Shown: piece by piece, positions 41,929 through 50,534 of the stretch
How the letters are laid out: each line of letters begins with the position of its first letter
How positions within the stretch are numbered: the stretch's first letter is position 1
NCBI RefSeq assembly: GCF_001514495.1
Contig: NZ_BCNM01000003.1
Location: 310,001 to 374,000, forward strand
DNA: 64,000 nt
Direction: 5' to 3'
From: Paenibacillus pabuli NBRC 13638
GTDB taxonomy: Bacteria > Bacillota > Bacilli > Paenibacillales > Paenibacillaceae
Program-made: the position numbers and the translations under genes
Notes under the pieces: model-generated
Database searches by the model: none
Seen by the model: the letters and a program-made list of their open reading frames with translations, nothing else
Told to the model about the DNA's origin: nothing

Positions 41929-44061
41929 TCACCTGACTAACCGTAAAGGATGAATGGTTACTGCAACCGTCTTGAATCCTGGCATACGGCAATATGGATC
42001 CAATTCTGGTCTTGTTGCACGATTCACATTCTGAATACCGCCCCAGTGCATGGGCACGAACAACGTATCTTCCCGAATATATTCTTTGACTCGCGCACGC
42101 ACGGTAAAGCTCCCATAGATCGATTGTATTTCAACCCACTCCCCATCCAGTACACGATTACGGGCTGCGGCAGCCGGATGAAGTTCAACGAAGTTTTCCA
42201 CTTCACGGGCTTCAAGTGCTGCACTTCGATGTGTCTGAACCCCTGTCAGGTAATGAGGAAGCACACGCCCATTGGTGAGAATCAAGGGGAATTCCGGGGA
42301 TACTTCATTCCAGCCTGGGCTGAACTCGGCTGTAAATACAGCTCTGCCGTCAGGGTGGGCAAATCGGTCACTAAATAACAACCCTGTGCCTTGCTCCTCC
42401 GGAGCAGGACATGGCCAATATACACCTTTCTCGTTACGCAAACGTTCATAGGTAATCCCATAATAATCCGCGATTCCCCCGCGACTTGCTACCCTAAGCT
42501 CATTAAATATGTCCTCCGCACAATCATATTGAAAGTAAGTGCCTTTGCCCAACTCTTCAGCAATTCGGCACAAAACATCCCAATCATGAAGCGTTTCTCC
42601 AGGGGAAGGCCGACCTTGTTCGCGCAACAGAACACGTCCTTCCAGATTGGTCAGTGTACCTTCATTCTCCAGATAAGACGTGACCGGGAGAACCAGATCA
42701 GCCAATCGGGCTGTTTCGGACAGAAACATGTCTGCCACAACCAGGAAGTCCAGTTTCCGGAGTGCCTCCTCGACCAAACGCACATTGGGATTGGATACCA
42801 CCGGATTCGACCCCATCACAAGCAGCGCCCGAATATCCTGATCATGCACACGCTCCATCATCTCGTAGGCCGAGACCCCTTTTCCCGGTAAACTTGCCGG
42901 GCCCACTCCCCAGACTGAAGCTACATAGGCACGATCTGCTTCATTTTCGATGGAGCGATAGCCAGGCAGCTGGTCGGCCTTTTGCCCATGCTCCCGCCCG
43001 CCTTGCCCATTCCCCTGACCTGTGATAGCACCGTATCCGCAGCCTGGTTTGCCAATTTTTCCAGTCGCCAGAACCAAATTCAGAAAATGTCTGACTGCCA
43101 AATGTCCGTCCGTTTGCTGCTCCACTCCGCGCGCCGTCATGATCATTCCGGTGTCTGCTTTACCATATGCCATTGCTGCCTGACGAATCTGAGCCAGGTC
43201 AATCCCACATGCCGCTGCGGCCTGCTCCAGTTGTAAATCTGCCAATCCGTGCCGCAATTGTTCATATCCAAGCGTTCTTTCTTCTATGAAATGAGAGTCC
43301 ACCATTCCGTTATCCATGATTACTTTCAGCATGATATCCGCCAGCAGAGCATCCATTCCAGGCTTCACCTGTAAATGAAGATCGGCCATCGCCGCGGTCG
43401 CCGTCCTGCGAGGATCGATAACGATAATATATGCTCCGTTCTCCTTAGCCTGATTGAAGTACGGCAGCAGAGTAGGTTGGCATTCGGCAATGTTGGTACC
43501 TGCCAGTATAATGCAGCCCGCCTTGGGAATATCGGATAAACGGAATGTCAGTCCACGGTCCATGCCGAATACTTTGCTCCCGGCAGAAGCTGCAGCTGAC
43601 ATGCAAAAGCGTCCATTATAATCAATATACTTCGTCCCTAATGCAACCCTTGCGAACTTGCCAAGAAGATAGGCGGTTTCATTGGTCAGAGAGCCGCCTC
43701 CGTATACCCCAACCGTATCTGCCCCATAGTCCTCTTTCATACTCTGAAATTGCTCAGCAATATATTGGATGGCCTCTTCCCAGGAACATGTCTCCAGTTC
43801 GCCATTGCGACGAATTAAGGGGTGCAGCAACCGCTGCCCACTGAGCGCATGCTGATGTGCATTCATGCCTTTAACACATAATCTGCCCTGGGAGGCTTCA
43901 TTTGGAACACCCTGAACCGCATACTCTCCCCGATGCTGTCCTTTAACCGGTGCAGCAAGTTCCTCAACTGTCATTTTGCATTGTACACTGCAATACGGAC
44001 ACTGAGTCTCCTTTACATGGAGCCTTGAAGCTATTGGTTCTGAACTCACCAATGATCTCAT
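41929..44061 (-). CDS. nasC: Assimilatory nitrate reductase catalytic subunit
   Basis: A 710-residue molybdopterin-guanine-dinucleotide enzyme that reduces nitrate to nitrite in the cytoplasm for biosynthesis. The N-terminal [4Fe-4S] site is C21-P-Y-C24-S-V-Q-C28 with C62 in GRLCVKG. Mo-cofactor segments include YNGRFCMSAAASAGSKVFGM, ILAGTNIAECQP and the C-terminal dinucleotide-binding domain (PLILTNGRVLPHYLTG, FVELHPAAAARNRVLDGEWV). It has no twin-arginine signal, as expected for the assimilatory form. An AGGGATGG-like site precedes the ATG. It lies 17 bp after nasB in one operon. Confidence 0.93.
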   Translation of the reverse strand: MRSLVSSEPIASRLHVKETQCPYCSVQCKMTVEELAAPVKGQHRGEYAVQGVPNEASQGRLCVKGMNAHQHALSGQRLLHPLIRRNGELETCSWEEAIQYIAEQFQSMKEDYGADTVGVYGGGSLTNETAYLLGKFARVALGTKYIDYNGRFCMSAAASAGSKVFGMDRGLTFRLSDIPKAGCIILAGTNIAECQPTLLPYFNQAKENGAYIIVIDPRRTATAAMADLHLQVKPGMDALLADIMLKVIMDNGMVDSHFIEERTLGYEQLRHGLADLQLEQAAAACGIDLAQIRQAAMAYGKADTGMIMTARGVEQQTDGHLAVRHFLNLVLATGKIGKPGCGYGAITGQGNGQGGREHGQKADQLPGYRSIENEADRAYVASVWGVGPASLPGKGVSAYEMMERVHDQDIRALLVMGSNPVVSNPNVRLVEEALRKLDFLVVADMFLSETARLADLVLPVTSYLENEGTLTNLEGRVLLREQGRPSPGETLHDWDVLCRIAEELGKGTYFQYDCAEDIFNELRVASRGGIADYYGITYERLRNEKGVYWPCPAPEEQGTGLLFSDRFAHPDGRAVFTAEFSPGWNEVSPEFPLILTNGRVLPHYLTGVQTHRSAALEAREVENFVELHPAAAARNRVLDGEWVEIQSIYGSFTVRARVKEYIREDTLFVPMHWGGIQNVNRATRPELDPYCRMPGFKTVAVTIHPLRLVR

Positions 44062-44078
44062 CTGCCCATCCCTGCCTT

Positions 44079-46325
44079 TCAGCTATGATTAACCAATCCA
44101 AGCTCATCATTCCGTTTCGTCGCCAGTTCCGTCTGCAGCTGATCATCCAAAAGCACTTCCCGAATGGACATAAATCCTAAACGCTCCGTCCATGCCCATA
44201 ACGGTTCTTCATACCAGGCGGTTTGACGATACCACTGAAGACAGGCAGATGCGAGCATGGCCGCTTGCAGCTCGGTTTCTGCAACCCCGAGCAATCTGCC
44301 TTCCTTGACTGGATGCTCCGCATGCCCGCCTACGTATATCTCCCATCCAACAGGTGAAGCCAGCAAGCCGATATCCTGAACCAATGCACTTACCCATGAG
44401 CCAGGCTGAGGTGCTATACCTACGTTCACGGGGGATGGCATATGTGCACCTGTCCAGCTCGCAAGAAGTATCGCCCCCAAGCCTCCCGCTTCCAGGGTAT
44501 AGGATGACAAAGGAATACCCTCATCCCAGCGGACCTGAACTTCATGTTTATGCTCGATTCCAGCCTCCATGGACTGCTGTCGCATCCCTTCCCGCTCAGC
44601 AGCCGAATGTACATCGGTTATCGCCACCCGCTCATTCATCGTTGAAGTGGATACTTGCATGTAATAGTGGATCGACGGGCGACATACCGTGCATCCGTGC
44701 TCCGAACCCCAACCCAGCTTCTGCATGATGATGGTTAAGTTCATTTGCCGGGTGAACACCGATGAATGCTGCTGAGGCTCCTCTGCATCCACGCCATCTT
44801 CACGTAATACAAGAATGTGATCCAACCTTTCTTTTAGTTCCGCGTGCCCCAATGTTGTACAGCTGCATACCGGCATTTCAGTTACCCTGTCCGGTTTACC
44901 CAACGCTTTCACATCACCGTTATTCTTTAGCTGATGCGTATGCTTCACCAGCGCAGCAACCATGGGGCGACATCCGCCACATGAACCTGAAGCCTTCGTA
45001 TGCTCCCTAACCTGATCTGCCGTTTCCAGACCCTGTTCCCGAATGGCTTTCATAATGGCGGCTTTGGTTACATTGTTGCAGGCACATACTGTATCCTGTT
45101 CCGGCAGTGCGGCGGCAGCAATCTCGGCAGGGTCCTGAGAACCTTCACGTGGTGCCAGCTCCGCCACATCCGCACCTCGCTGCACCAGCCCAAGCAGTGC
45201 TGTCCCCTCAGCCGTATCACCGAACAAGATGGCTCCGCGCACCTTACCAGCCTGCATCAGCACTTTTTTGTAAGTGCCGCGAATCCCGTCCAGCATTTGT
45301 ATAGCAGTCTGCAAGCCTTCACCATTGATCTCACCCGCCGAGAAAACATCAACACCCGACACCTTCAGCTGAGAGTATGGAACAGACCCTTTGTATTCAG
45401 TCGTTTCCTGTCCGCAGAGTGTCCGTGCAAGTACTTTTCCCTGTTCGTATAAAGGTGCCACCAGACCATAACTGATCCCTCGATGTTCAGCGCATTCTCC
45501 AACCGCGTATATATCCGGTACACTCGTACGCATATAATCATCGACCACAATCGCTCGATTCGTAGCAATTCCACTGCGCCTGGCCAGATCCACATTCGGG
45601 CGAATGCCCACAGCCACAACAACAACCTGAGCCTCAAGCCTTGAACCATCGGTAAACAGGAGACCTTGGGCCTGCGAACGACCGATAATTTTCTGAGTAT
45701 TTTTCGCCAATAGAAAGGTCATCCCCTGAGCCTCAAGCTCCTGCTGAAGCATCGAGGCAGCCTTCAGATCCAGCTGTCGGTTCATTATATAAGGTGCGTT
45801 GTGCACTACCACCGCTTCCATGCCCAGATGCAGCAATCCACGTGCAGCCTCCAACCCAAGCAATCCCCCGCCAATTACCGCTGCCTTATGGTACTCCTTT
45901 GAATAATCCGACATGCGCGTACAATCATCGATCGTGCGGAAGGACATCACCCTCTCTTTATCGATTCCGGGAATCGGTGGAATAAAAGGAGAAGACCCGG
46001 TTGCTAGTATCAGAATATCGTATGTTTCCCTTATGCCGGATTCAGTCTCTACATATTTTGCGTGGGTATTAATCCTGTTGATCGTTTCTCCTGTCCGCAG
46101 CCGAATCCCATGGTCGTCATACCAGGTCCAATCATTAATAAGAATATCCTGTAACGAATGCTCGCCTTGCAATACTTTGGATAACATAATCCGATTGTAG
46201 TTGGGACGGGGTTCATTACCGTAAATAACAATCTCATATGTATCAGGTCCCAGTGCAATAATCTCTTCCACACACTTCACACCAGCCATGCCATTCCCGA
46301 TAACAACCAGTTTCGTTTTGCTCAT
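44079..46325 (-). CDS. nasB: Nitrate reductase electron-transfer subunit (NirB-like flavoprotein)
   Basis: A 748-residue FAD/NAD(P)H oxidoreductase that passes electrons to NasC. It has an FAD motif (VVIGNGMAGVKCVEEI, about 6-21), NAD motif (AVIGGGLLGLEAARGL, about 148), and a BFD-type [2Fe-2S] domain (VCACNNVTKAAIMKAIREQG with SCGGCRPM, about 412-455). A second Cys-rich segment follows (VCSCTTLGHAELKERL with HGCTVCRP, about 483-550), then a nitrite/sulfite-reductase ferredoxin-like half domain. It lacks the full sirohaem domain of NirB, so NasB is preferred. First gene of the operon, behind an ANTAR-type leader and a GlnR/TnrA-type box. Confidence 0.88.
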   Translation of the reverse strand: MSKTKLVVIGNGMAGVKCVEEIIALGPDTYEIVIYGNEPRPNYNRIMLSKVLQGEHSLQDILINDWTWYDDHGIRLRTGETINRINTHAKYVETESGIRETYDILILATGSSPFIPPIPGIDKERVMSFRTIDDCTRMSDYSKEYHKAAVIGGGLLGLEAARGLLHLGMEAVVVHNAPYIMNRQLDLKAASMLQQELEAQGMTFLLAKNTQKIIGRSQAQGLLFTDGSRLEAQVVVVAVGIRPNVDLARRSGIATNRAIVVDDYMRTSVPDIYAVGECAEHRGISYGLVAPLYEQGKVLARTLCGQETTEYKGSVPYSQLKVSGVDVFSAGEINGEGLQTAIQMLDGIRGTYKKVLMQAGKVRGAILFGDTAEGTALLGLVQRGADVAELAPREGSQDPAEIAAAALPEQDTVCACNNVTKAAIMKAIREQGLETADQVREHTKASGSCGGCRPMVAALVKHTHQLKNNGDVKALGKPDRVTEMPVCSCTTLGHAELKERLDHILVLREDGVDAEEPQQHSSVFTRQMNLTIIMQKLGWGSEHGCTVCRPSIHYYMQVSTSTMNERVAITDVHSAAEREGMRQQSMEAGIEHKHEVQVRWDEGIPLSSYTLEAGGLGAILLASWTGAHMPSPVNVGIAPQPGSWVSALVQDIGLLASPVGWEIYVGGHAEHPVKEGRLLGVAETELQAAMLASACLQWYRQTAWYEEPLWAWTERLGFMSIREVLLDDQLQTELATKRNDELGLVNHS

Positions 46326-46369
46326 CGGTTATCCCCCTTTCTCTGCCGCACATGCCTATAAATAAACAG

Positions 46370-46440
46370 AAAAAGCCCTTCTCCATGTATCGGAAAAGGG
46401 CACCGTTGCCTCCGGAATCCACACGCCATTGTGTAGATTC
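46370..46440 (-). promoter_or_regulatory. ANTAR two-hairpin antitermination leader of nasB
   Basis: In minus-strand RNA order, hairpin 1 (46440-46415) has a stem ending ACAC/GTGT and hexaloop AATGGC. Hairpin 2 (46410-46399) has stem GGC/GCC and hexaloop AACGGT. Both loops have A at position 1 and G at position 4, as required by ANTAR proteins such as NasR and EutV. Hairpin 2 shares its 3' GCC with a terminator (46401-46370: GCCCTT-TCC stem, then TTTTTCTG), so forming hairpin 2 should prevent termination. Confidence 0.82.
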
Positions 46441-46451
46441 ATAATAGATTC

Positions 46452-46480
46452 AGATTAAGGCAATTTCAGTTTTATGTCAA
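46452..46480 (-). promoter_or_regulatory. Sigma-A promoter of nasBC
   Basis: Minus strand: -35 TTGACA (perfect), 17-base spacer, -10 TAATCT. It reads directly into the two-hairpin leader. Confidence 0.8.
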
Positions 46481-46491
46481 TAAAATTAACA
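46475..46491. promoter_or_regulatory. GlnR/TnrA-type box at nasB promoter
   Basis: TGTCAATAAAATTAACA fits TGTNA-N7-TNACA exactly. Its promoter-proximal half overlaps the nasB -35 hexamer, a position that favours repression by GlnR. Confidence 0.75.
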
Positions 46492-46537
46492 TATAAATCA
46501 ACAAAATCATAAAATGATTAAAACATTTTGGACTCTG

Positions 46538-46554
46538 TGTAATTTTTGTTGACA
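46538..46554. promoter_or_regulatory. GlnR/TnrA-type box at nasA promoter
   Basis: TGTAATTTTTGTTGACA fits TGTNA-N7-TNACA exactly and ends within the nasA -35 TTGACA, mirroring the box on the nasB side. Confidence 0.75.
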
Positions 46555-46577
46555 TCTTTAATTTCTCTTTTTATAAT
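46549..46577 (+). promoter_or_regulatory. Sigma-A promoter of nasA
   Basis: -35 TTGACA and -10 TATAAT, both perfect, with a 17-base spacer. It is followed by the plus-strand two-hairpin leader. Confidence 0.88.
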
Positions 46578-46608
46578 TTGAATCAAAATCACAGTGCTGT
46601 GATCAACT

Positions 46609-46692
46609 CAGGTGCGGGAACACAATGACGTGTTCCGCCTGTCGGCAACGGGGCCGCAAATCGTTCTTATCGGGACGAATTGCGGCCTTTTT
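46609..46692 (+). promoter_or_regulatory. ANTAR two-hairpin antitermination leader of nasA
   Basis: Hairpin 1 (about 46609-46641) has stem GGAACAC/GTGTTCC with hexaloop AATGAC. Hairpin 2 (46643-46656) has stem CGGC/GCCG with hexaloop AACGGG. Both loops keep A1 and G4. A strong terminator (46652-46692, GGCCGCAA...TTGCGGCC then TTTTT) uses the 3' strand of hairpin 2, so the two are mutually exclusive. The architecture matches the nasB leader on the other strand. Confidence 0.85.
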
Positions 46693-46753
46693 CTGCCTGA
46701 ACATGCACATAGACAAGTTTCGAAGATTTCAATTGGATGAGGAGCGATGATGG

Positions 46754-47986
46754 ATGATGGAGAGTAAAAGTTTTTGGAAGAGCGGGCATAAACCTACCCT
46801 GTTCGGGGCGTTTATGTATTTTGACATCAGTTTTATGATCTGGGGTATGCTTGGTCCACTCGCAGTAGTGATTGCCTTGGATTATCCAATGACACCATTG
46901 GAAAAAGCCAATCTGGTGGCCTTGCCTATTCTTGGTGGCTCCATTCTGCGACTTGTACTTGGCTTCCTGTCCGATTATATTGGACCGAAACTGACTGCAC
47001 AGATTGGGATGCTCGTCACCCTTGTTCCCTTGTTGTTAGGATGGCTGTGGGTTGACTCTCTGAGCCAACTCTATGTGGTAGCTCTTCTACTCGGTGTAGC
47101 CGGCGCCTCCTTTGCTGCTGCATTGCCTTTGGCAGGACAATGGTATCCCAAAGAGCATCAGGGTCTGGCCATGGGTATTGCGGGAGCGGGGAACAGCGGG
47201 ACAGTACTCGCAACGTTGTTTGCCAATCGATTGGCTACCCATTTTGGCAGCTGGGAAGTCGTATTTGGACTGGCGATTATCCCCATCGCAATCGTATTTA
47301 TTCTCTTTTCTCTCTTTGCTCGTAACAGCCCCAACCGGCCTGAACCAAAGAAACTGTCTCAATACGGAAGCCTGTTGAAACAAAAGGATGCATGGGTATT
47401 CTGTGCCTTCTATTGTGTTACCTTTGGTGGCTTCGTGGGGTTATGCAACTATCTGACCATCTTCTTCAATACCCAATATGGGCTTTCTCCTGTTCGCGCC
47501 GCAGATATTACCACGTTCTGTGTAATCGCAGGTAGTTTCTTCCGACCAGTAGGTGGGTACTTGGCTGACAAGATTGGCGGAACACGTATGCTGACCTTCC
47601 TGTACACAGGTGCTTGTATCATGCTGATCGGTGTATCCTTCATGCCACCGCTTCCTGTTGTTGTTGTCATGTTGTTCCTGGGCATGATGTGTCTAGGTGC
47701 CGGGAACGGCTCCGTATTCCAACTGGTTCCCCAGCGGTTTGGCAACGAGATTGGCCTGATGACAGGCATCGTCGGTGCAGCTGGTGGCTTGGGTGGTTAT
47801 GCATTGCCTCTGATTCTTGGTCAACTGTACAGCAGTTATCAATCCTACACACCAGGCTTCGTCATTCTTAGTCTGATTGCGGCTGCGTCCATGTTCCTCG
47901 TTCTCATCATGCAATCCCGCTGGCGTGTCAGCTGGCTGCAAAAAAGCAGTAAAGGGATCACTGAATCTCCGTCCCTATCGTCCTAA
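46754..47986 (+). CDS. nasA: Nitrate transporter, NarK/NasA-type MFS protein
   Basis: A 410-residue major-facilitator protein with 12 predicted helices that imports nitrate for assimilation. Nitrate/nitrite porter hallmarks are present: FDISFMIWGMLGPLAV at helix 1, FLSDYIGPKLTAQIGML between helices 2 and 3, a Gly-rich GIAGAGNSGTVLATLFANRL in helix 5 and GMMCLGAGNGSVFQLVPQRF with GIVGAAGGLGGYALPLILG in the second half. A GAGGAG site precedes the tandem ATGs. It is divergent from nasBC, so uptake and reduction are controlled from one region. Confidence 0.93.
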   Translation: MMESKSFWKSGHKPTLFGAFMYFDISFMIWGMLGPLAVVIALDYPMTPLEKANLVALPILGGSILRLVLGFLSDYIGPKLTAQIGMLVTLVPLLLGWLWVDSLSQLYVVALLLGVAGASFAAALPLAGQWYPKEHQGLAMGIAGAGNSGTVLATLFANRLATHFGSWEVVFGLAIIPIAIVFILFSLFARNSPNRPEPKKLSQYGSLLKQKDAWVFCAFYCVTFGGFVGLCNYLTIFFNTQYGLSPVRAADITTFCVIAGSFFRPVGGYLADKIGGTRMLTFLYTGACIMLIGVSFMPPLPVVVVMLFLGMMCLGAGNGSVFQLVPQRFGNEIGLMTGIVGAAGGLGGYALPLILGQLYSSYQSYTPGFVILSLIAAASMFLVLIMQSRWRVSWLQKSSKGITESPSLSS

Positions 47987-48073
47987 TTATTCTGATCATC
48001 CCTTAATTATCCTGAGTATTCGAATTATTCGTCCGCAGTCTGCTGTATACAAATGCGGATCATCACGCCACGC

Positions 48074-48166
48074 CATAAAGGGGTTGTCCAATAAGTCATG
48101 AGCATGACGATGGACGCCCCTTTGTAGCGTTATTTTGTCTAATGAACCTGACACGCGTTATGCGCT
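48074..48166. repeat. Dispersed repeat copy 2 with terminator hairpin
   Basis: Related to 1763-1853: AAAGGGG...GTCC...GTCATGAGCATGACG...GGAC...CCCCTTT, then GCGTTATTTTGTCTAATGAA and CACGCGTTATGCGCTC. As with copy 1, it lies at the 3' end of a minus-strand gene (fabF-like) and its hairpin can terminate that transcript. Confidence 0.7.
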
Positions 48167-48170
48167 CTGT

Positions 48171-49409
48171 TCAGGATGAATACTTTTGCAAAATAATGAC
48201 TGCATTATGACCACCGAAGCCAAATGAATTGGACATGCCAATCTTCAGATCAGCTTCTCGTGCAACGTTGGGTACATAATCGAGATCACATGCCGGATCG
48301 CTCTGCTCCTGATTGATTGTCGGTGGAATGATGCCGGTCCGCAAGCTTTGAATGAGCGAGATCGCTTCCGCCCCACCAGCCGCACCCAGCATATGTCCGG
48401 TCATCGATTTGTTTGCTGTTACCGGAATATGATAGGCCTCCGCACCGAACAGCTGCTTAATTGCCCGGGTCTCGGAAAGATCACCCGCTTCCGTACTGGT
48501 AGCATGAGCATTAATGACATCAATCTCTTGCGGCTGAAGCTGTGCATCTGCCAGAGCGGCTTTCATGGCCAAGTATGCACCACGCCCTTCCGGATGGGTG
48601 GCCACCATATGATACGCGTCTGAACTGGCACCATAACCTACGATCTCTGCAAGGATGTTTGCGCCTCTCGCAAGGGCGTGAGTCAAAGACTCCACAACCA
48701 AGACCCCGGCGCCCTCAGCCATGACAAAACCATCTCTGCCTGCATCAAATGGTCGACTCGCCCCTTCGTACGCTTCGTTGCGTGTAGATAGTGCCGTCGC
48801 ATTACCGAAGCTTGCCAGTGAAACTTCCGTGACAGCTGCCTCCGTCCCGCCAGCAAAAATCACGTCTGCGCCACCGTGACGGATCAGCCGGAAAGCCTCA
48901 CCTATCGCTGTGTTGCCGATCGAACAAGCTGTTACTGGCGATAGAGTGGGTCCCCAACAGCCAAATCTCATGCTCACCATAGCCGCAGCCATATTGGATA
49001 TCATCATCGGCACCAAGGTTGGGCTGACTCGCGAAGGCCCACGCTCAGACAGGAGCTTGCCTTGTTCCATCAGGGTCTGAATTCCGCCAATCCCCGAACC
49101 GATATATACACCAACCCGCTCCCTGTCCACATGATCCATCACGAGACCAGAGTCCGATAGAGCCTGATCTGCTGCCGCAACAGCAAATTGCACGAACCGG
49201 TCCATACGCCGTGCTTCCTTTCGCCCGAACCGTTCCTCTCCGTCAAAGTCACGGACCACTCCTGCTATCTTCGTTTTGTAGGACGTTGTGTCGAACGACT
49301 CAATAGGTGAAACTCCAGATTCGCCTTCTACCAAACCATTCCAAAATGATTGCACATCATTCCCCAAAGGAGAGATAATCCCCATTCCAGTAATAACAAC
49401 ACGCTCCAT
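48171..49409 (-). CDS. fabF: Beta-ketoacyl-ACP synthase II-like enzyme
   Basis: A 412-residue thiolase-fold condensing enzyme that elongates acyl-ACP with malonyl-ACP. The catalytic Cys162 is in PVTACSIGNTAIGEAF, His302 in INAHATSTEAGD, and Lys334/His339 in NKSMTGHMLGAAGG. The end SNSFGFGGHNAVII is typical. The motif wording differs from housekeeping FabF (normally TACASGT/TACATGT and NAHGTST). It stands alone with no fabH, acpP or fabD nearby, so it may be a second paralogue with a special substrate. AAAGGGGGA precedes the ATG. Confidence 0.83.
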   Translation of the reverse strand: MERVVITGMGIISPLGNDVQSFWNGLVEGESGVSPIESFDTTSYKTKIAGVVRDFDGEERFGRKEARRMDRFVQFAVAAADQALSDSGLVMDHVDRERVGVYIGSGIGGIQTLMEQGKLLSERGPSRVSPTLVPMMISNMAAAMVSMRFGCWGPTLSPVTACSIGNTAIGEAFRLIRHGGADVIFAGGTEAAVTEVSLASFGNATALSTRNEAYEGASRPFDAGRDGFVMAEGAGVLVVESLTHALARGANILAEIVGYGASSDAYHMVATHPEGRGAYLAMKAALADAQLQPQEIDVINAHATSTEAGDLSETRAIKQLFGAEAYHIPVTANKSMTGHMLGAAGGAEAISLIQSLRTGIIPPTINQEQSDPACDLDYVPNVAREADLKIGMSNSFGFGGHNAVIILQKYSS

Positions 49410-49551
49410 AACGCATCCCCCTTTAGTGCTCCTTGACTAGTTGTTTAACTATGTTATGCACTTATATTGCCATTCGTATTATCCTATTACAAGTTGTCAA
49501 ATATAATAGTATAATGACTACCATGATAAACTGATGATCGAAGGTGATGGA

Positions 49552-50415
49552 TTGAACCATGATGTGAGGTTACAGGCATTGTCCGCTTTTCTGAAAAACC
49601 AACGCTCCAAAATCTCTCCGGAATCCGTCGGCTTACCTGCGGGCTCCCGTCGAAGAACGCCTGGATTAAGAAGAGAGGAAGTATCCCAATTGGCAGGCGT
49701 CAGCACAACGTGGTACACCTGGCTTGAACAAGGCCGAGATATTCAGGTGTCTCATTCTGTATTGGACAATATTGCGTCAGCTCTCAGGCTCACCTCGGAC
49801 GAACGGAAGTATTTATTTTCCCTTGCTCTAGAGTATCATTCGGAACTTCATATCCTGGATGAGAAGCCACTACAGATTCATCCCTCCTTGCAGAAAATAT
49901 TGCAGGAACTTCGCAATTGTCCCACGATCATCTCGGATCGACGCTGTCACATTGTGGGTTGGAACGAAGCCGCCCGGCATGTGTTTATGGATTTTGAACA
50001 GATTCCTGCTGAACAGCGGAACATGATCAGCTTGTTGTTTGAGCGAAAGGAATTTCGGAGACTGGCCGTCAATTGGGAGGATTTTGTTAGCGGATTCCTG
50101 GCTATTTTCCGTGCTTATTACGGTCAATATGTCGATGATGAATGGTATAACATGTTTTTGGACGACATGATGGACAGATATCCTGATTTTCACACACTTT
50201 GGAAACAAAGCAGTGTCAGCAGCGCCCCGGACGTATTGATTGAATTTAGACATTCCAAAGCTGGCAAAATGCTTTTTGATCTTACTTCACTCCAGGTTCA
50301 GGGAAATGCTGATCTGCGATGCAGCATCTACACCCCTGCAATAGACACCGCTACTGAGCGGAAATTGATCCGTCTGATGGAGCCGAAACCAGAACACGAC
50401 TCTGATAAGAGCTGA
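49552..50415 (+). CDS. XRE-type regulator with MmyB-like domain
   Basis: About 287 residues. The N-terminal helix-turn-helix has FLKNQRSKISPESVGLPAGS and RRTPGLRREEVSQLAGVSTT with WYTWLEQGRDIQVS. The rest is the MmyB-like ligand-binding domain (CPTIISDRRCHIVGWNEAAR, FRRLAVNWEDFVSGF, DLRCSIYTPAID), a PAS-related fold that may bind a fatty acid or flavin-like ligand. The start is uncertain: TTG at 49552 has AAGGTGAT before it, while the ATG at 49534 has no site. It is divergent from the fabF-like gene (about 140 bp), which could be its target. Confidence 0.82.
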   Translation: MNHDVRLQALSAFLKNQRSKISPESVGLPAGSRRRTPGLRREEVSQLAGVSTTWYTWLEQGRDIQVSHSVLDNIASALRLTSDERKYLFSLALEYHSELHILDEKPLQIHPSLQKILQELRNCPTIISDRRCHIVGWNEAARHVFMDFEQIPAEQRNMISLLFERKEFRRLAVNWEDFVSGFLAIFRAYYGQYVDDEWYNMFLDDMMDRYPDFHTLWKQSSVSSAPDVLIEFRHSKAGKMLFDLTSLQVQGNADLRCSIYTPAIDTATERKLIRLMEPKPEHDSDKS

Positions 50416-50442
50416 TGCTGTCCCTCCCATCGTAAGCCATAT

Positions 50443-50480
50443 AAAAAAGCCCCCGGCAAATGAGAATAAGCCGGGGGCTT
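50443..50480 (-). terminator. Intrinsic terminator of the met operon
   Basis: A strong 11-bp stem (AAGCCCCCGGC/GCCGGGGGCTT) with a TTTTTT tail on the minus strand after metQ. It can also stop the XRE gene from the other side. Confidence 0.88.
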
Positions 50481-50534
50481 CGTGTTTCTTTTGAAACCTA
50501 CCTTTACAATAATTCAGTTGCAGATCAACGGATC

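Larger units (their letters stand above)
46326..46753. other. Divergent nas control region
   Basis: A 428-bp region containing, for each direction, a sigma-A promoter, a GlnR/TnrA-type box overlapping its -35, and a leader with two ANTAR-type hairpins plus terminator. Each element is listed separately. No gene is present. Confidence 0.85.

Noticed and set aside
41929-46325. Dissimilatory nitrate reductase or NirB nitrite reductase
   Set aside because: The catalytic subunit lacks a Tat signal and partner Nar subunits, and the flavoprotein lacks a full sirohaem domain, so the assimilatory NasB/NasC reading fits better.
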